Shown piece after piece: positions 1 through 8,341 of a stretch of DNA of 13,166 nucleotides. This DNA is from Deltaproteobacteria bacterium (lineage in GTDB: Bacteria; Desulfobacterota; Desulfobacteria; Desulfobacterales; ETH-SRB1), in NCBI GenBank assembly GCA_030262795.1, contig JAJSZO010000033.1:1-13166 (forward strand). Direction: 5' to 3'. Every line of letters starts with the position of its first letter. Position 1 is the stretch's first letter. The notes under the pieces are model-generated. The model had not been told where the DNA came from. It made no database searches and worked only from the letters and a program-made list of their open reading frames with translations. Made by a program: the position numbers and the translations under genes.

Positions 1-1367
1 AACCTTCTGAGACAAAGGCGGCAGTAAAGCCGGAATTTAAGCCCGACTTAAGTTACCTTGAAAAACCTGTTTCCGTACTCGACGGCATCAGGATTGCCAT
101 ACATAATAATCCCGACGTTGATATTGCTATTGCCGGCATCAGGCAGGCAGAGGCAACCATTGACGAGGCTAATGCTGCTTTTTGGCCGGCATTCTCTTTT
201 TACACAGAATATACAAAAGCAGATTCTCCATCGACCTATCTTTTTAAAAAAATAGATCAAAGAAGACTTTCTGCTGGAACTGATTTTAATGCCCCTGGCA
301 AGATTGAAAACTTTGAAATGGGATTTTCGGCGAGGTACAATATCTATAATGGTGGAAGAGATGTATTAAAAAAACGGATGGCTGAAACCGGATTGGACAT
401 TGGCCGGTTAGATCGGCTGAGCGTGGAAAATGCCCTGGTCGCCTCAGTGATACAGGCTTATTACAATACACTGGCGGCGCTTGATTTTATAGCGATCGCC
501 AATGAGTCTGTCAAAACAGTTGATTCACAGCTTCGGATAATGATTGTAAAATACAAAGCAGGCGGCGCGCTAAAATCAGACATTCTTTCATTGAATGTCC
601 GATTAGCACAGGCCGGGGAAAATGCCATCAGGGCGGAAAACAATTATAAACTTTCAGTGGCAGCCCTGGCCAATCTGCTCGGTGCTGACGCTGATACAAA
701 GATAGAGTTATCAGGCGCTGAATGGTACCCGGTTGAACTCCCTTCTGATTATAATGCCGGTATTATTGAGGCATTCGGCATGCGGCCTGAATTGCTGAAG
801 GTGAGGCAACAACTCATTCAATCAAAGATGGCGCTGGATATGAAAAAGAGCGGATATATGCCGCGGCTTGATGCCCACGGGAAATACTACAGTGATGATT
901 CAGGTTTATCATATTCCAGTGACAGGGCTAATTGGGCGGCAGGAGTTATTCTCAATTGGGATCTCTTTACCGGGTTCAGCACCACCGCCAGAATAGAGAA
1001 GGCGCGCTCAGTACTGAACCAAATGCTGGCTGCTGATCGCAAGGCAACACAAGCCATACAATTAGATGTAAAAACCTCCTACTTACGATTGTCCGGGGCA
1101 AAGGCAAGGATTGCAGTTGCCAGGGCAAGTGTTGCACAGGCCGAAGAATCATTAAACCTTGTGAGGAAACAGTATGAAGGGGGATCAGCCACCATCACCC
1201 GATATCTGGATGCTGAACTGGCGCGCAATACTGTTAGGGTAAGAGAACGATCTGCATTTTATGACTGTAAAAAGGCTCAGGCAGATATCGGTCGGGCGTT
1301 GGGATTCTGCGGATTATGTGCCAGAAAAGAGTTAAATAACAAGGAGTTAACTAACAATGAAGAATAA
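1..1367 (+). CDS. TolC/NodT-type outer membrane efflux channel (5' partial)
   Basis: The frame is open from base 3 to a TAA at 1365-1367, giving 454 visible residues; the true start lies upstream of the window. An ATG at 318 is internal, because the family pattern clearly continues before it. The protein has the two-fold repeat of outer membrane efflux proteins (OEP family): a helix start GIRIAIHNNPDV near visible residue 28 and its counterpart AFGMRPEL near residue 257. Each is followed by long Ala/Gln/Lys-rich helices and then a beta-strand segment (for example FSARYNIYNGG and GVILNWDLFTGF). Members run to about 420-480 residues, so little beyond the signal peptide is missing. It should form the trimeric outer membrane duct for the pump encoded by the next two genes. 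Its 3' end overlaps the fusion protein gene by 11 bp, which indicates one operon. The exported substrate cannot be read from sequence. Confidence 0.93.
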   Translation, partial: PSETKAAVKPEFKPDLSYLEKPVSVLDGIRIAIHNNPDVDIAIAGIRQAEATIDEANAAFWPAFSFYTEYTKADSPSTYLFKKIDQRRLSAGTDFNAPGKIENFEMGFSARYNIYNGGRDVLKKRMAETGLDIGRLDRLSVENALVASVIQAYYNTLAALDFIAIANESVKTVDSQLRIMIVKYKAGGALKSDILSLNVRLAQAGENAIRAENNYKLSVAALANLLGADADTKIELSGAEWYPVELPSDYNAGIIEAFGMRPELLKVRQQLIQSKMALDMKKSGYMPRLDAHGKYYSDDSGLSYSSDRANWAAGVILNWDLFTGFSTTARIEKARSVLNQMLAADRKATQAIQLDVKTSYLRLSGAKARIAVARASVAQAEESLNLVRKQYEGGSATITRYLDAELARNTVRVRERSAFYDCKKAQADIGRALGFCGLCARKELNNKELTNNEE

Positions 1368-2514
1368 ACAGGGGAAATATTATAAAATTTTTTCGCTGAT
1401 TGGCGGTGTGGTTATTCTTATAGCGCTTATTCTCTATATGGGTGGCTTCTTCCGGACCGGCTTGATTGAACCCGGATTACTCAGAACGACAGAGACGGAA
1501 AAAATTTCCCCTGAGAGAATAGCATATGCGGCGATGGAACAGATCACCGAATGGTATGAGGCTGTGGGGACTGTGCGCTCGAAAACGGAAACATATATCT
1601 CTGCCCAAATAACCGGACGTATTCTGAAAATTGTAGTACGGCCTGGAGATAAGATAAAAAAGGAAGCCCCTTTAATCTATTTGGATGACCGGGAATTTCA
1701 GGCAAGATTGAACCAGGCACGACAGGGGCTGGAGGCAGTGAAGGCAAAGAAAGACCAGGCTGAGCAGGTGCTGATTGCGGCGCAGGCAGTTTATGCTCAG
1801 ACTGATACAAACTATAAGAGAATAAAAACATATTTTGACCAGGAGGCCGCAACCAGCGATGATCTTGAACAGGCTGAAGCATCGTACAAACAGGCAAAGG
1901 CTGGAGTAGAGCGGGCCAAAAAGGGTACGGTTGCGGCCGGAGCAGGAGTGCAGCAGGCAAAACAGGTGGTGGAAGAAGCGCGTGTTGCGCTCGGATATAC
2001 TAAAATCGTTGCCCATAAAACAGGAGAAGTTGCAAAGCGCCTGGCCGAGCCGGGAGATTTAGCCTGGCAGGGAAAACCTCTGCTCGTTCTGCATGCTCCG
2101 GCAGCGCTAAGGTTGGAGGCTTATGTGCGGGAAGGATTAATCAAGAAGGTTTTGCCGGGTTCTAAATTACAAGCGGCAATTGATGCTCTTGATACTACGC
2201 TTGGTGGAATAGTGGAAGAAGTTATCCCGTCGGCAGATCCTTTAAGCCGGACATTCTTGGTAAAAGCCGCTATTCCTGCTATCACCGGCCTCTATCCAGG
2301 AATGTTCGGCAGATTACTGGTACCTCTTGGGGAGCGTCAAGCCGTAGTCGTACCTGAAAGAGCCATTTATCGTATCGGCCAGATGGAAGTAGTAAAAGTA
2401 GAAAAACAAGGTCAATGGTGCAATTGTTTTGTCAGAACAGGAAAAAAGATGGATGGCAAAGTGGAGATACTTTCCGGTCTGAATGGAAATGAAAAGATTG
2501 CTTTGAGGGAATAA
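1357..2514 (+). CDS. RND efflux membrane fusion (periplasmic adaptor) protein
   Basis: 385 residues. The ATG at 1357 sits 10 nt after an AAGGAG (1341-1346) and overlaps the end of the channel gene. Residues 10-28 form one hydrophobic segment that anchors or exports the protein; no lipobox is visible. Then follow a first lipoyl half (about 77-111, ISAQITGRILKIVVRPGDKI), a long Ala/Gln/Lys-rich coiled-coil hairpin (about 112-212), the second lipoyl half (about 213-246, with KTGEVAKRLAEPGDL), a beta-barrel domain ending in the typical PGMFGRL motif (314-320), and a membrane-proximal domain. This is the standard HlyD/AcrA-type adaptor order and length. It bridges the inner membrane pump and the outer membrane channel. 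The gene is followed by a 182-bp fold-back element before the pump gene. Confidence 0.93.
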   Translation: MKNKQGKYYKIFSLIGGVVILIALILYMGGFFRTGLIEPGLLRTTETEKISPERIAYAAMEQITEWYEAVGTVRSKTETYISAQITGRILKIVVRPGDKIKKEAPLIYLDDREFQARLNQARQGLEAVKAKKDQAEQVLIAAQAVYAQTDTNYKRIKTYFDQEAATSDDLEQAEASYKQAKAGVERAKKGTVAAGAGVQQAKQVVEEARVALGYTKIVAHKTGEVAKRLAEPGDLAWQGKPLLVLHAPAALRLEAYVREGLIKKVLPGSKLQAAIDALDTTLGGIVEEVIPSADPLSRTFLVKAAIPAITGLYPGMFGRLLVPLGERQAVVVPERAIYRIGQMEVVKVEKQGQWCNCFVRTGKKMDGKVEILSGLNGNEKIALRE

Positions 2515-2535
2515 CGAATATGCCGGAATTAAATA

Positions 2536-2717
2536 AGGAACGTGGACGAAATAACTTCCGCAACTATGCATCACAGCATCAGGCCATCTTTGCCCAATCT
2601 ACAATCACAAAAATCTTGAAATAGCTCGCTATTCCTTCGACTTTTGTGATTGTAGATCGAACAAACCTGACCTAAATCTGTGCGCCTACTTGCGGAAGTT
2701 AATTCGTCCACGTTCCT
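2536..2717. repeat. 182-bp fold-back (MITE/REP-like) element inside the efflux operon
   Basis: The ends are inverted repeats of 28 bp: 2536-2563 and 2690-2717 match at 27 of 28 positions when one is reverse-complemented (core GGAACGTGGACGAA, then A or T, then TAACTTCCGCAA). Inside them, 2597-2612 and 2642-2657 are a perfect 16-bp inverted repeat (ATCTACAATCACAAAA). At the centre 2619-2632 is a small hairpin (AATAG CTCG CTATT). The stretches between (2564-2596 and 2658-2689) also pair partly, so the whole element is close to one long imperfect palindrome. It has no coding frame of its own. A related solo arm lies at 10204-10232. It resembles a non-autonomous miniature element or a large REP-type unit; no target-site duplication is obvious. 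In the operon transcript it would form a strong hairpin between the adaptor and pump genes. Confidence 0.8.
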
Positions 2718-2748
2718 AATCTGCGAAAATCTGCGAAATCTGTGGATG
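2718..2748. repeat. Short tandem repeat, unit AATCTGCGAA
   Basis: Two exact 10-bp copies (2718-2727 and 2728-2737) are followed by a degenerate third (ATCTGTGGATG, 2738-2748). The repeat abuts the fold-back element and lies just before the pump gene. Together with that element it accounts for most of the 255-bp spacer between the adaptor and pump genes. Confidence 0.7.
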
Positions 2749-2769
2749 AGATTAAGGAAATATATTCCA

Positions 2770-5700
2770 ATGAATGACAATGCAAATGATACCCCGCGTG
2801 GATTTATTGCCGCTGTTGTCAATAAATTTTTGACATCCCGGTTGGCCATTATCCTCATTATCCTTGCGGTCTGCACGGGTACTGCGGCCATCCTGATTAC
2901 ACCTCGCGAAGAAGAACCTCAGATAGTCGTTCCCCTGGCTGACGTCTATGTGCAATCCCCCGGCGCCAGTGCCGAAGAGGTGGAAAAACTCGTTGCAGCA
3001 CCACTTGAAAAGCTGCTCTGGCAGATTGATGGTGTCGAATATGTCTATTCGATGTCCCGCCGTGACATGGCCGTTATTACAGTCCGGTTTTATGTGGGTG
3101 AAGACAGGGAACGTTCGCTGGTCAAGCTCCATAACAAGATAAGCATGAATATTGATCAAGCGCCGCCCATCGTGCGGGGTTGGGTAATTAAACCGGTCGA
3201 GATAGATGATGTTCCGATTGTTAATATAACCCTTTATTCCGATATATATGATGATCATCAATTGCGCCGTATTGGTGAGGAAGTCATTACAAGACTGGAA
3301 GAGGTTGAGAATATCTCACGTACTGATATCGTTGGTGGTCGGAGACGGGAGATACGAGTTGAGCTTGACCCTGAGAGGATGGCCGGCCTAAGTGTATCTT
3401 CTCTGGAGGTGCACAATGCCCTGCAGGGCGCTGATTCTTCAATAACTGCCGGCGCCTTTTCCCTTATGAACAAAGAAATTACTGTGAGCAGTGATTCATT
3501 TATTTCGGTTTTCGGTGATGTTGAGAAATTGATGGTTTCCGTTCATGATGGTCGCCCTGTTTACATTCGGGATATAGCAAGCGTTTTTGACGGGCCGGAA
3601 GAAGCGCTCAATTATTCCAGGATCGGTTTTCCTGATGGAACAATATTTCCTGGTGTTACGCTGTCATTGGCCAAAAAAAAGGGAGCAAATGCGGTTATTG
3701 TTGCCAGGAATATTTTGCAAAAAGTGGAGGAATTAAAAAAGAGTGTTATCCCGTCCGGTGTAAGGATTGAAATTACCAGAAACTACGGTGAGACCGCAAA
3801 TCAGAAAGTGGACGACCTATTAGCCTCGCTCTTTTTTGCCATTATTATTGTTGTCGGTTTAATTGCATTCACCATGGGGTGGAGGGAAGCACTGATCGTG
3901 GCCATAGCCGTGCCGATAAGCTTTGCCATGGCGCTGTTTGTCAACTATCTTTTTGGTTACACTATTAACAGGGTGACCCTTTTTGCCTTGATCCTATCGC
4001 TGGGTCTGGTGGTAGATGACCCGATTACCAATGTGGACAATATCCAGCGCCATATCCTGATGCGCAAAAGAAAGCCCCTTTGGGCTACACTTTATGCCGT
4101 GAATGAAGTATTGCCGCCGGTCATTATGTCAACACTTGCAATTATTGTCTCTTTTATTCCGCTGTTTTTCATTACCGGTATGATGGGCCCTTATATGGCG
4201 CCCATGGCAGCCAATGTACCGCTGACAGTGGCTTTTTCTACGGTGAGTGCTTTGACCATAGTTCCATGGCTTTCCTATCATTTGCTGAAACGGTTTGGTG
4301 AAGCTTCCGGTGCAAAAGATACGGAAAAAGGGAGTCATGACGTTACTTTCGGATGGATCAAAAATGGATATCGCAGGGTAGTAGCACCGTTTCTGGAGTC
4401 AGGTAAAAAAAGTACTATGCTGCTTGCCGGAGTTGTGGTCTTGATGCTTTTGTCTGTTTCTCTTGCTCTATTTCGTATGGTTCCTCTGAAGATGCTTCCT
4501 TTTGATAATAAAAATGAGTTTCAGATAGTGATTGATATGCCAGAGGGAACCACACTGGAAACAACCGATACCGTGGTCAGGGCATTTGAATCGTATTTAC
4601 AGCGTGTATCAGAGGTAACCAATTATGTGTCTTATGTGGGGACTGCTTCACCAATAGATTTTAACGGATTGGTACGGCATTACTATTTGAGAAAGGGAAG
4701 CAATGTTGCAGATATCAGAATAAACCTGACTGATAAGGCGAAGCGTAAACAGCAGAGTCATGAAGTAGCACTTCGATTGCGCAATAACCTGGAAAAAATT
4801 GCTGAACGTTTGAATGCGAATATCAAAATTGTAGAAGCGCCGCCCGGCCCCCCTGTTATCTCCACAATAGTAGCTGAAATTTATGGCAACCCTGACAAGT
4901 CCTATCAGGAGCTGATTTCAGCTTCTGCATATATCAAAGATGTTATGTTTGAGGAACCATTTGTGGTCGATATTGATGACATTGTCGAGACACCCCGGGA
5001 TAAAATCAATTTTGTTCTAAACAAAGAAAAGTCTGCCTTGCACGGCGTATCCACTGACGCGATAATTCATACAATGAGACTATCCCTGTCAGGAAGTACT
5101 CCGGCGACAGTACATCTATCGGGTGAACGACAGCCGCTTTTCATCAGATTAATCTTGCCGAGAGCAAAAAGATCAAGCGTGGCGGACCTGTCGCAGATAT
5201 CGGTAAAGGCCAGAACCGGCCATATGGTGCAGCTCGGCGAATTGGGTACATTTTTACATACTCGGGAAGACCAGACAATCTATCATAAAAATTTAGAAAG
5301 GGTCGTGTATGTCTTCGGAGAGACAGCAGGCCGAGCCCCTGCCGAGGCCATTCTGGACATGCAATCAAAGCTTAAAAAGAATCCTGTCCCCTCTGGAATC
5401 AGGGTTGAGTGGGCAGGAGAAGGTGAGTGGGGGATTACCCTGACGGTTTTTCGAGATATGGGCATTGCTTTTGGAGCAGCAATGATCGGGATTTATGTTC
5501 TTCTTATTATACAGACAGGCTCTTTTTTCATGCCATTGATTATTATGACAGCTATCCCGGTAACAATAATCGGAATAATGCCCGGGTTCCGGATTCTGAA
5601 TCTGCTCACAAACCATCCGATAGAAGGCTTTCAAAACCCGGTGTTTTTTACTGCTACCAGTATGATCGGCATGATTGCGCTTGGAGGAATTGTGGTAAGG

Positions 5701-5979
5701 AACTCTATTGTCCTGATAGAATTTATCCACGATGCCTTGAAGCAGGGGCTACCCTTAAAGGAAGCCATCCTGCAAAGCGGCGCCATACGTTTCAGGCCGA
5801 TAGTACTCACTGCCGCAACCACAGCATTGGGCGCCTGGCCTATCACCCTTGACCCGATATTTTCCGGTCTGGCCTGGGCATTAATCTTTGGACTTTTTGC
5901 TTCAACAGCGTTTACTCTGGTTATTGTGCCGGTGGTGTATTATTTAATATTCAAGAATTCAAGAATATATAATTGGTGA
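2770..5979 (+). CDS. RND-family efflux pump, inner membrane subunit (AcrB-like)
   Basis: 1069 residues from the ATG at 2770, which follows AAGGA (2754-2758) by 11 nt. The frame is also open back to a GTG at 2680 and an ATG at 2746, but that stretch translates the repeats and has no pump homology. The layout is the usual RND one: TM1 (about 24-43), a large periplasmic loop, TM2-TM6 (about 350-500), TM7 (about 550-568), a second large loop with the PPGPP segment (691-695), and TM8-TM12 (about 897-1060). The TM4 proton-relay acids are present as VDD (D416, D417). The TM10 lysine of AcrB (K940) is arginine here (GGIVVRNSIVLIEF, R977), and the TM11 threonine aligns with T1014. It should work as a proton-driven trimer with the two upstream products. 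Substrate unknown. Confidence 0.93.
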   Translation: MNDNANDTPRGFIAAVVNKFLTSRLAIILIILAVCTGTAAILITPREEEPQIVVPLADVYVQSPGASAEEVEKLVAAPLEKLLWQIDGVEYVYSMSRRDMAVITVRFYVGEDRERSLVKLHNKISMNIDQAPPIVRGWVIKPVEIDDVPIVNITLYSDIYDDHQLRRIGEEVITRLEEVENISRTDIVGGRRREIRVELDPERMAGLSVSSLEVHNALQGADSSITAGAFSLMNKEITVSSDSFISVFGDVEKLMVSVHDGRPVYIRDIASVFDGPEEALNYSRIGFPDGTIFPGVTLSLAKKKGANAVIVARNILQKVEELKKSVIPSGVRIEITRNYGETANQKVDDLLASLFFAIIIVVGLIAFTMGWREALIVAIAVPISFAMALFVNYLFGYTINRVTLFALILSLGLVVDDPITNVDNIQRHILMRKRKPLWATLYAVNEVLPPVIMSTLAIIVSFIPLFFITGMMGPYMAPMAANVPLTVAFSTVSALTIVPWLSYHLLKRFGEASGAKDTEKGSHDVTFGWIKNGYRRVVAPFLESGKKSTMLLAGVVVLMLLSVSLALFRMVPLKMLPFDNKNEFQIVIDMPEGTTLETTDTVVRAFESYLQRVSEVTNYVSYVGTASPIDFNGLVRHYYLRKGSNVADIRINLTDKAKRKQQSHEVALRLRNNLEKIAERLNANIKIVEAPPGPPVISTIVAEIYGNPDKSYQELISASAYIKDVMFEEPFVVDIDDIVETPRDKINFVLNKEKSALHGVSTDAIIHTMRLSLSGSTPATVHLSGERQPLFIRLILPRAKRSSVADLSQISVKARTGHMVQLGELGTFLHTREDQTIYHKNLERVVYVFGETAGRAPAEAILDMQSKLKKNPVPSGIRVEWAGEGEWGITLTVFRDMGIAFGAAMIGIYVLLIIQTGSFFMPLIIMTAIPVTIIGIMPGFRILNLLTNHPIEGFQNPVFFTATSMIGMIALGGIVVRNSIVLIEFIHDALKQGLPLKEAILQSGAIRFRPIVLTAATTALGAWPITLDPIFSGLAWALIFGLFASTAFTLVIVPVVYYLIFKNSRIYNW

Positions 5980-6011
5980 AACACTCATGTCACTGATCTT
6001 GACTTCAACCG

Positions 6012-6025
6012 CAAACCATGGTTTG
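6012..6025. other. 14-bp palindrome downstream of the pump gene
   Basis: CAAACCATGGTTTG is a perfect palindrome 32 nt after the pump stop codon, followed by TTTCTT. As an RNA hairpin it would have only a short stem, and the following T-tract is weak. It may contribute to ending the efflux transcript, but it is not a convincing terminator on its own. Confidence 0.25.
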
Positions 6026-6078
6026 TTTCTTAACAAGGGATTAAATGTAGACGGAATTTATGTGAAATTGAAATAGTC

Positions 6079-6198
6079 TTAACCAGAAATTTGAAAATTC
6101 AATTATGAGATTAATCGGGGATGGCGGGCACTTAAATTTAAGTGCCCGCCATCCCCGGTTGTTAGCAAGTTATTTTTGAGTTTTCAAATTTCTGTTAA
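6079..6198. repeat. 120-bp element: perfect 42-bp palindrome within outer inverted repeats
   Basis: The centre (6116-6157) is a perfect 42-bp palindrome: the GC-rich half GGGGATGGCGGGCACTT with its mirror around an AAATTT centre. The outer flanks are also inverted: 6079-6100 (TTAACCAGAAATTTGAAAATTC) pairs with the reverse complement of 6178-6198, differing by one extra C and one T/C change. The element covers nearly half of the 257-bp gap between the pump gene and livH. It shares no sequence with the element at 2536-2717, so it would belong to a different repeat family. The stem could stop or protect transcripts in either direction, but no T-run directly follows it on either strand. Confidence 0.75.
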
Positions 6199-6214
6199 CC
6201 GTGAATCGACAACC

Positions 6215-6227
6215 GTTACGAAGTAAC
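6215..6227 (+). other. Small hairpin (GTTAC GAA GTAAC) just before livH
   Basis: A 5-bp stem with a 3-nt loop ends 9 nt before the livH start codon, in the position where a ribosome binding site would be expected. No purine-rich Shine-Dalgarno sequence is visible before livH. The stem is short and may be chance. Bases 5980-6078 and 6199-6214 contain nothing else I can identify. Confidence 0.25.
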
Positions 6228-6236
6228 TTTGTATAA

Positions 6237-7139
6237 ATGGAATATTTTCTTGAACTTGTTCTTGGGGGGCTGACTCGAGGGAGTATATATGCTCTTATTG
6301 CTCTTGGCTATACCATGGTATACGGTATTATTGAGTTGATCAATTTTGCCCATGGTGAAATTTATATGATAGGTGCATTTACCGCCCTTATTTTTACTAG
6401 TGTTCTGACATTACTGGGTTTTAACGAGATTGCAGTAATTGTGCTGGCGTCTCTATTGGCAGTGATATATTCTTCGGCGTATGGCTATACCGTTGAAAAG
6501 ATAGTTTACAAGCCACTTCGTCATGCTCCGCGCCTTTCACCTCTTATTAGCGCCATTGGCATGTCAATTTTTCTTCAAAATTATGTACTGTTGGCACAAA
6601 CATCCGATTTTCTGCCCTTCCCTAACCTTATTCCTGAATTTGAATTTATAAAGCCATACAGGTATATTATTAGTTCACCGGAAATAGTCATTCTGATTAC
6701 TACCTCGACAGTTATGATTTTACTGACTTTTCTGATCAAGTTTACCAGGATAGGAAAGGCTATGCGTGCAACAGCCCAAGACATGAATATGGCCATGCTT
6801 GTTGGAGTAAATGTTAATCGTGTAATTTCTATAACATTTGTTATAGGCTCCGCATTGGCCGCACTGGGCGGAGTCCTGATTGCCTCCCATGTTGGTCAGA
6901 TAAATTTTTATATTGGTTTTATCGCAGGAATAAAAGCTTTTACCGCTGCCGTGCTTGGCGGAATAGGCAGTATCCCCGGCGCTGTTTTAGGCGCACTTAT
7001 TCTCGGTCTGACAGAAAGTTTTGCAACCGGTTACGTTTCAAGTGATTATGAAGATGTTTTTGCTTTTGGATTACTTGTGCTGATTCTTATATTCAGACCT
7101 GCCGGCATTCTCGGGCGGGTTACAACTAAAAAAGTATAA
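6237..7139 (+). CDS. livH: Branched-chain amino acid ABC transporter permease LivH
   Basis: 300 residues, the normal length for LivH. It is an integral inner membrane protein with about eight hydrophobic segments and the family signatures GYTMVYGIIELINFAHGEIY (24-43), the cytoplasmic loop GKAMRATAQD (173-182) that contacts the ATPases, AVLGGIGSIPGAVLGA (238-253) and RPAGILG (287-293). With LivM it forms the transmembrane channel of an importer for leucine, isoleucine and valine or a related small solute; these cassettes also serve urea, amides and aromatic acids, so the substrate is not certain. Its stop codon shares one base with the livM start. It is the first gene of the cassette, with no binding-protein gene ahead of it and no clear Shine-Dalgarno. 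Confidence 0.93.
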   Translation: MEYFLELVLGGLTRGSIYALIALGYTMVYGIIELINFAHGEIYMIGAFTALIFTSVLTLLGFNEIAVIVLASLLAVIYSSAYGYTVEKIVYKPLRHAPRLSPLISAIGMSIFLQNYVLLAQTSDFLPFPNLIPEFEFIKPYRYIISSPEIVILITTSTVMILLTFLIKFTRIGKAMRATAQDMNMAMLVGVNVNRVISITFVIGSALAALGGVLIASHVGQINFYIGFIAGIKAFTAAVLGGIGSIPGAVLGALILGLTESFATGYVSSDYEDVFAFGLLVLILIFRPAGILGRVTTKKV

Positions 7140-8341
7140 TGATTAAATTTCAAGAAATAAAAAAATCATTTCTTGTTTCGCTCTGGTTTATGTTTTTGAC
7201 ATTTCCTATAATGGTAATCCGTGTCAATCCTATAGAGAAAATTGTTGAATGGCGCTGGAAAAACATGATTATCGTAGGAATCGGAAGTTTTTTGCTTTCC
7301 TTTGTTTGGCGTTATATGCTGAAAAAAAGGGAAGCCGGGGAAAAACGAGCTGAAACCTGGGAATCAGGCAAAACTTCTTTCATGCAGAGGATATTGGAAG
7401 AACGCAGATTCTATATTCCTTTAGTGACAGGCTTAACTATTATCGCAGTCGCTTTTCCTTTTATCTTTTCCATGTATCAGACCAGTATAATGACAACCGC
7501 TTTAATGTATATTGTCCTTGGTCTAGGTCTTAACATCGTGGTGGGTCTTGCAGGGTTGCTTGATCTTGGGTATGTTGCCTTTTATGCTGTAGGCGCTTAT
7601 AGTTATGCATTGCTGAACCACCATTTTGGTCTTGGTTTCTGGTCGGCACTCCCCATAGGAGCTGTATTGGGCTTTATTTTCGGCATACTTCTTGGTTTTC
7701 CGGTGCTGCGTTTGCGAGGTGACTATCTTGCCATTGTAACCCTTGGGTTTGGAGAAATAATCAGACTTGTATTGAAAAACTGGAATGAATTCTCTTTTGG
7801 CCCAAGCGGCATTGCCAATATTGACAGGCCGGGTTTTTTTGGTATCCAATTCTCCCTTCAGGCTGCAACCATATATCTTTATTTTCTTATGATCGGACTT
7901 GTCATATTTACGATTATTGTAGTTAACAGGTTGCAGAATTCAAGAATAGGCAGGGCATGGATAGCGTTAAGAGAGGACGAAACAGCATGCCAGGCCATGG
8001 GAATTGACAAAACCAGGACAAAGCTGAGGGCATTTGCACTTGGTGCAACATGGGCCGGAATGGTTGGTGTAATATTTGCCGCCAAAACTACTTTTATTAA
8101 TCCCGCAAGTTTTACCTTCCTTGAATCAGCCATGATACTTTCAATCGTAGTTCTGGGAGGCATGGGTTCGATTTCAGGCGTTATTATCGGAGCTTTAATC
8201 CTGATACTTCTGCCTGAATATCTTAGAGCTTTTTCCGACTACAGAGTGCTTATTTTTGGAGCCATTATGGTAATCATGATGGTCTTTCGTCCTCAGGGTA
8301 TAATTTCCAATATACGCCGCACTTATAAATTTAATGAATAG
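7139..8341 (+). CDS. livM: Branched-chain amino acid ABC transporter permease LivM
   Basis: 400 residues, in the longer LivM class that carries an extra N-terminal membrane region (two segments at about 10-27 and 43-60) before the conserved core. The core shows GLGLNIVVGLAGLLDLGYVA (128-147), RLRGDYLAIVTLGFGEIIRL (191-210), the ATPase-contact loop GRAWIALREDETACQAMGID (271-290), VVLGGMGSISGVIIGA (337-352) and FRPQGI (383-388). It is the second half of the transport channel with LivH. The ATG overlaps the livH stop codon (TAATG), so translation is probably coupled; no separate ribosome binding site is visible. It overlaps livG by 8 bp. Confidence 0.93.
   Translation: MIKFQEIKKSFLVSLWFMFLTFPIMVIRVNPIEKIVEWRWKNMIIVGIGSFLLSFVWRYMLKKREAGEKRAETWESGKTSFMQRILEERRFYIPLVTGLTIIAVAFPFIFSMYQTSIMTTALMYIVLGLGLNIVVGLAGLLDLGYVAFYAVGAYSYALLNHHFGLGFWSALPIGAVLGFIFGILLGFPVLRLRGDYLAIVTLGFGEIIRLVLKNWNEFSFGPSGIANIDRPGFFGIQFSLQAATIYLYFLMIGLVIFTIIVVNRLQNSRIGRAWIALREDETACQAMGIDKTRTKLRAFALGATWAGMVGVIFAAKTTFINPASFTFLESAMILSIVVLGGMGSISGVIIGALILILLPEYLRAFSDYRVLIFGAIMVIMMVFRPQGIISNIRRTYKFNE

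Noticed and set aside
1544..1960. 138-codon minus-strand frame opposite the fusion protein gene
   Set aside because: Its Pro/Leu/Gln-rich composition is what the complement of the Ala/Gln/Lys coiled coil gives; there is no independent support.
2680..2769. In-frame extension of the pump gene back to GTG 2680 or ATG 2746
   Set aside because: The added residues translate the right arm of the fold-back element and the AATCTGCGAA repeat, and neither start has a ribosome binding site. ATG 2770 begins just before the normal pump N-terminus.
2752..3261. 169-codon open frame on the minus strand opposite the pump gene
   Set aside because: It lies wholly opposite a strongly conserved RND coding region, has low-complexity composition with no family resemblance and no ribosome binding site. 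It is a mirror of the real gene.
5427..5852. 141-codon plus-strand frame inside the pump gene
   Set aside because: It overlaps the conserved TM8-TM11 region of the pump in another frame, and its translation (rich in Arg, His, Tyr and Cys) resembles no protein family.
6116..6157. 42-bp palindrome as an ordinary intrinsic terminator
   Set aside because: The stem is strong, but no T-run follows immediately on either strand and outer inverted arms surround it, so a repeat element is a better description. Transcript ending here remains possible.
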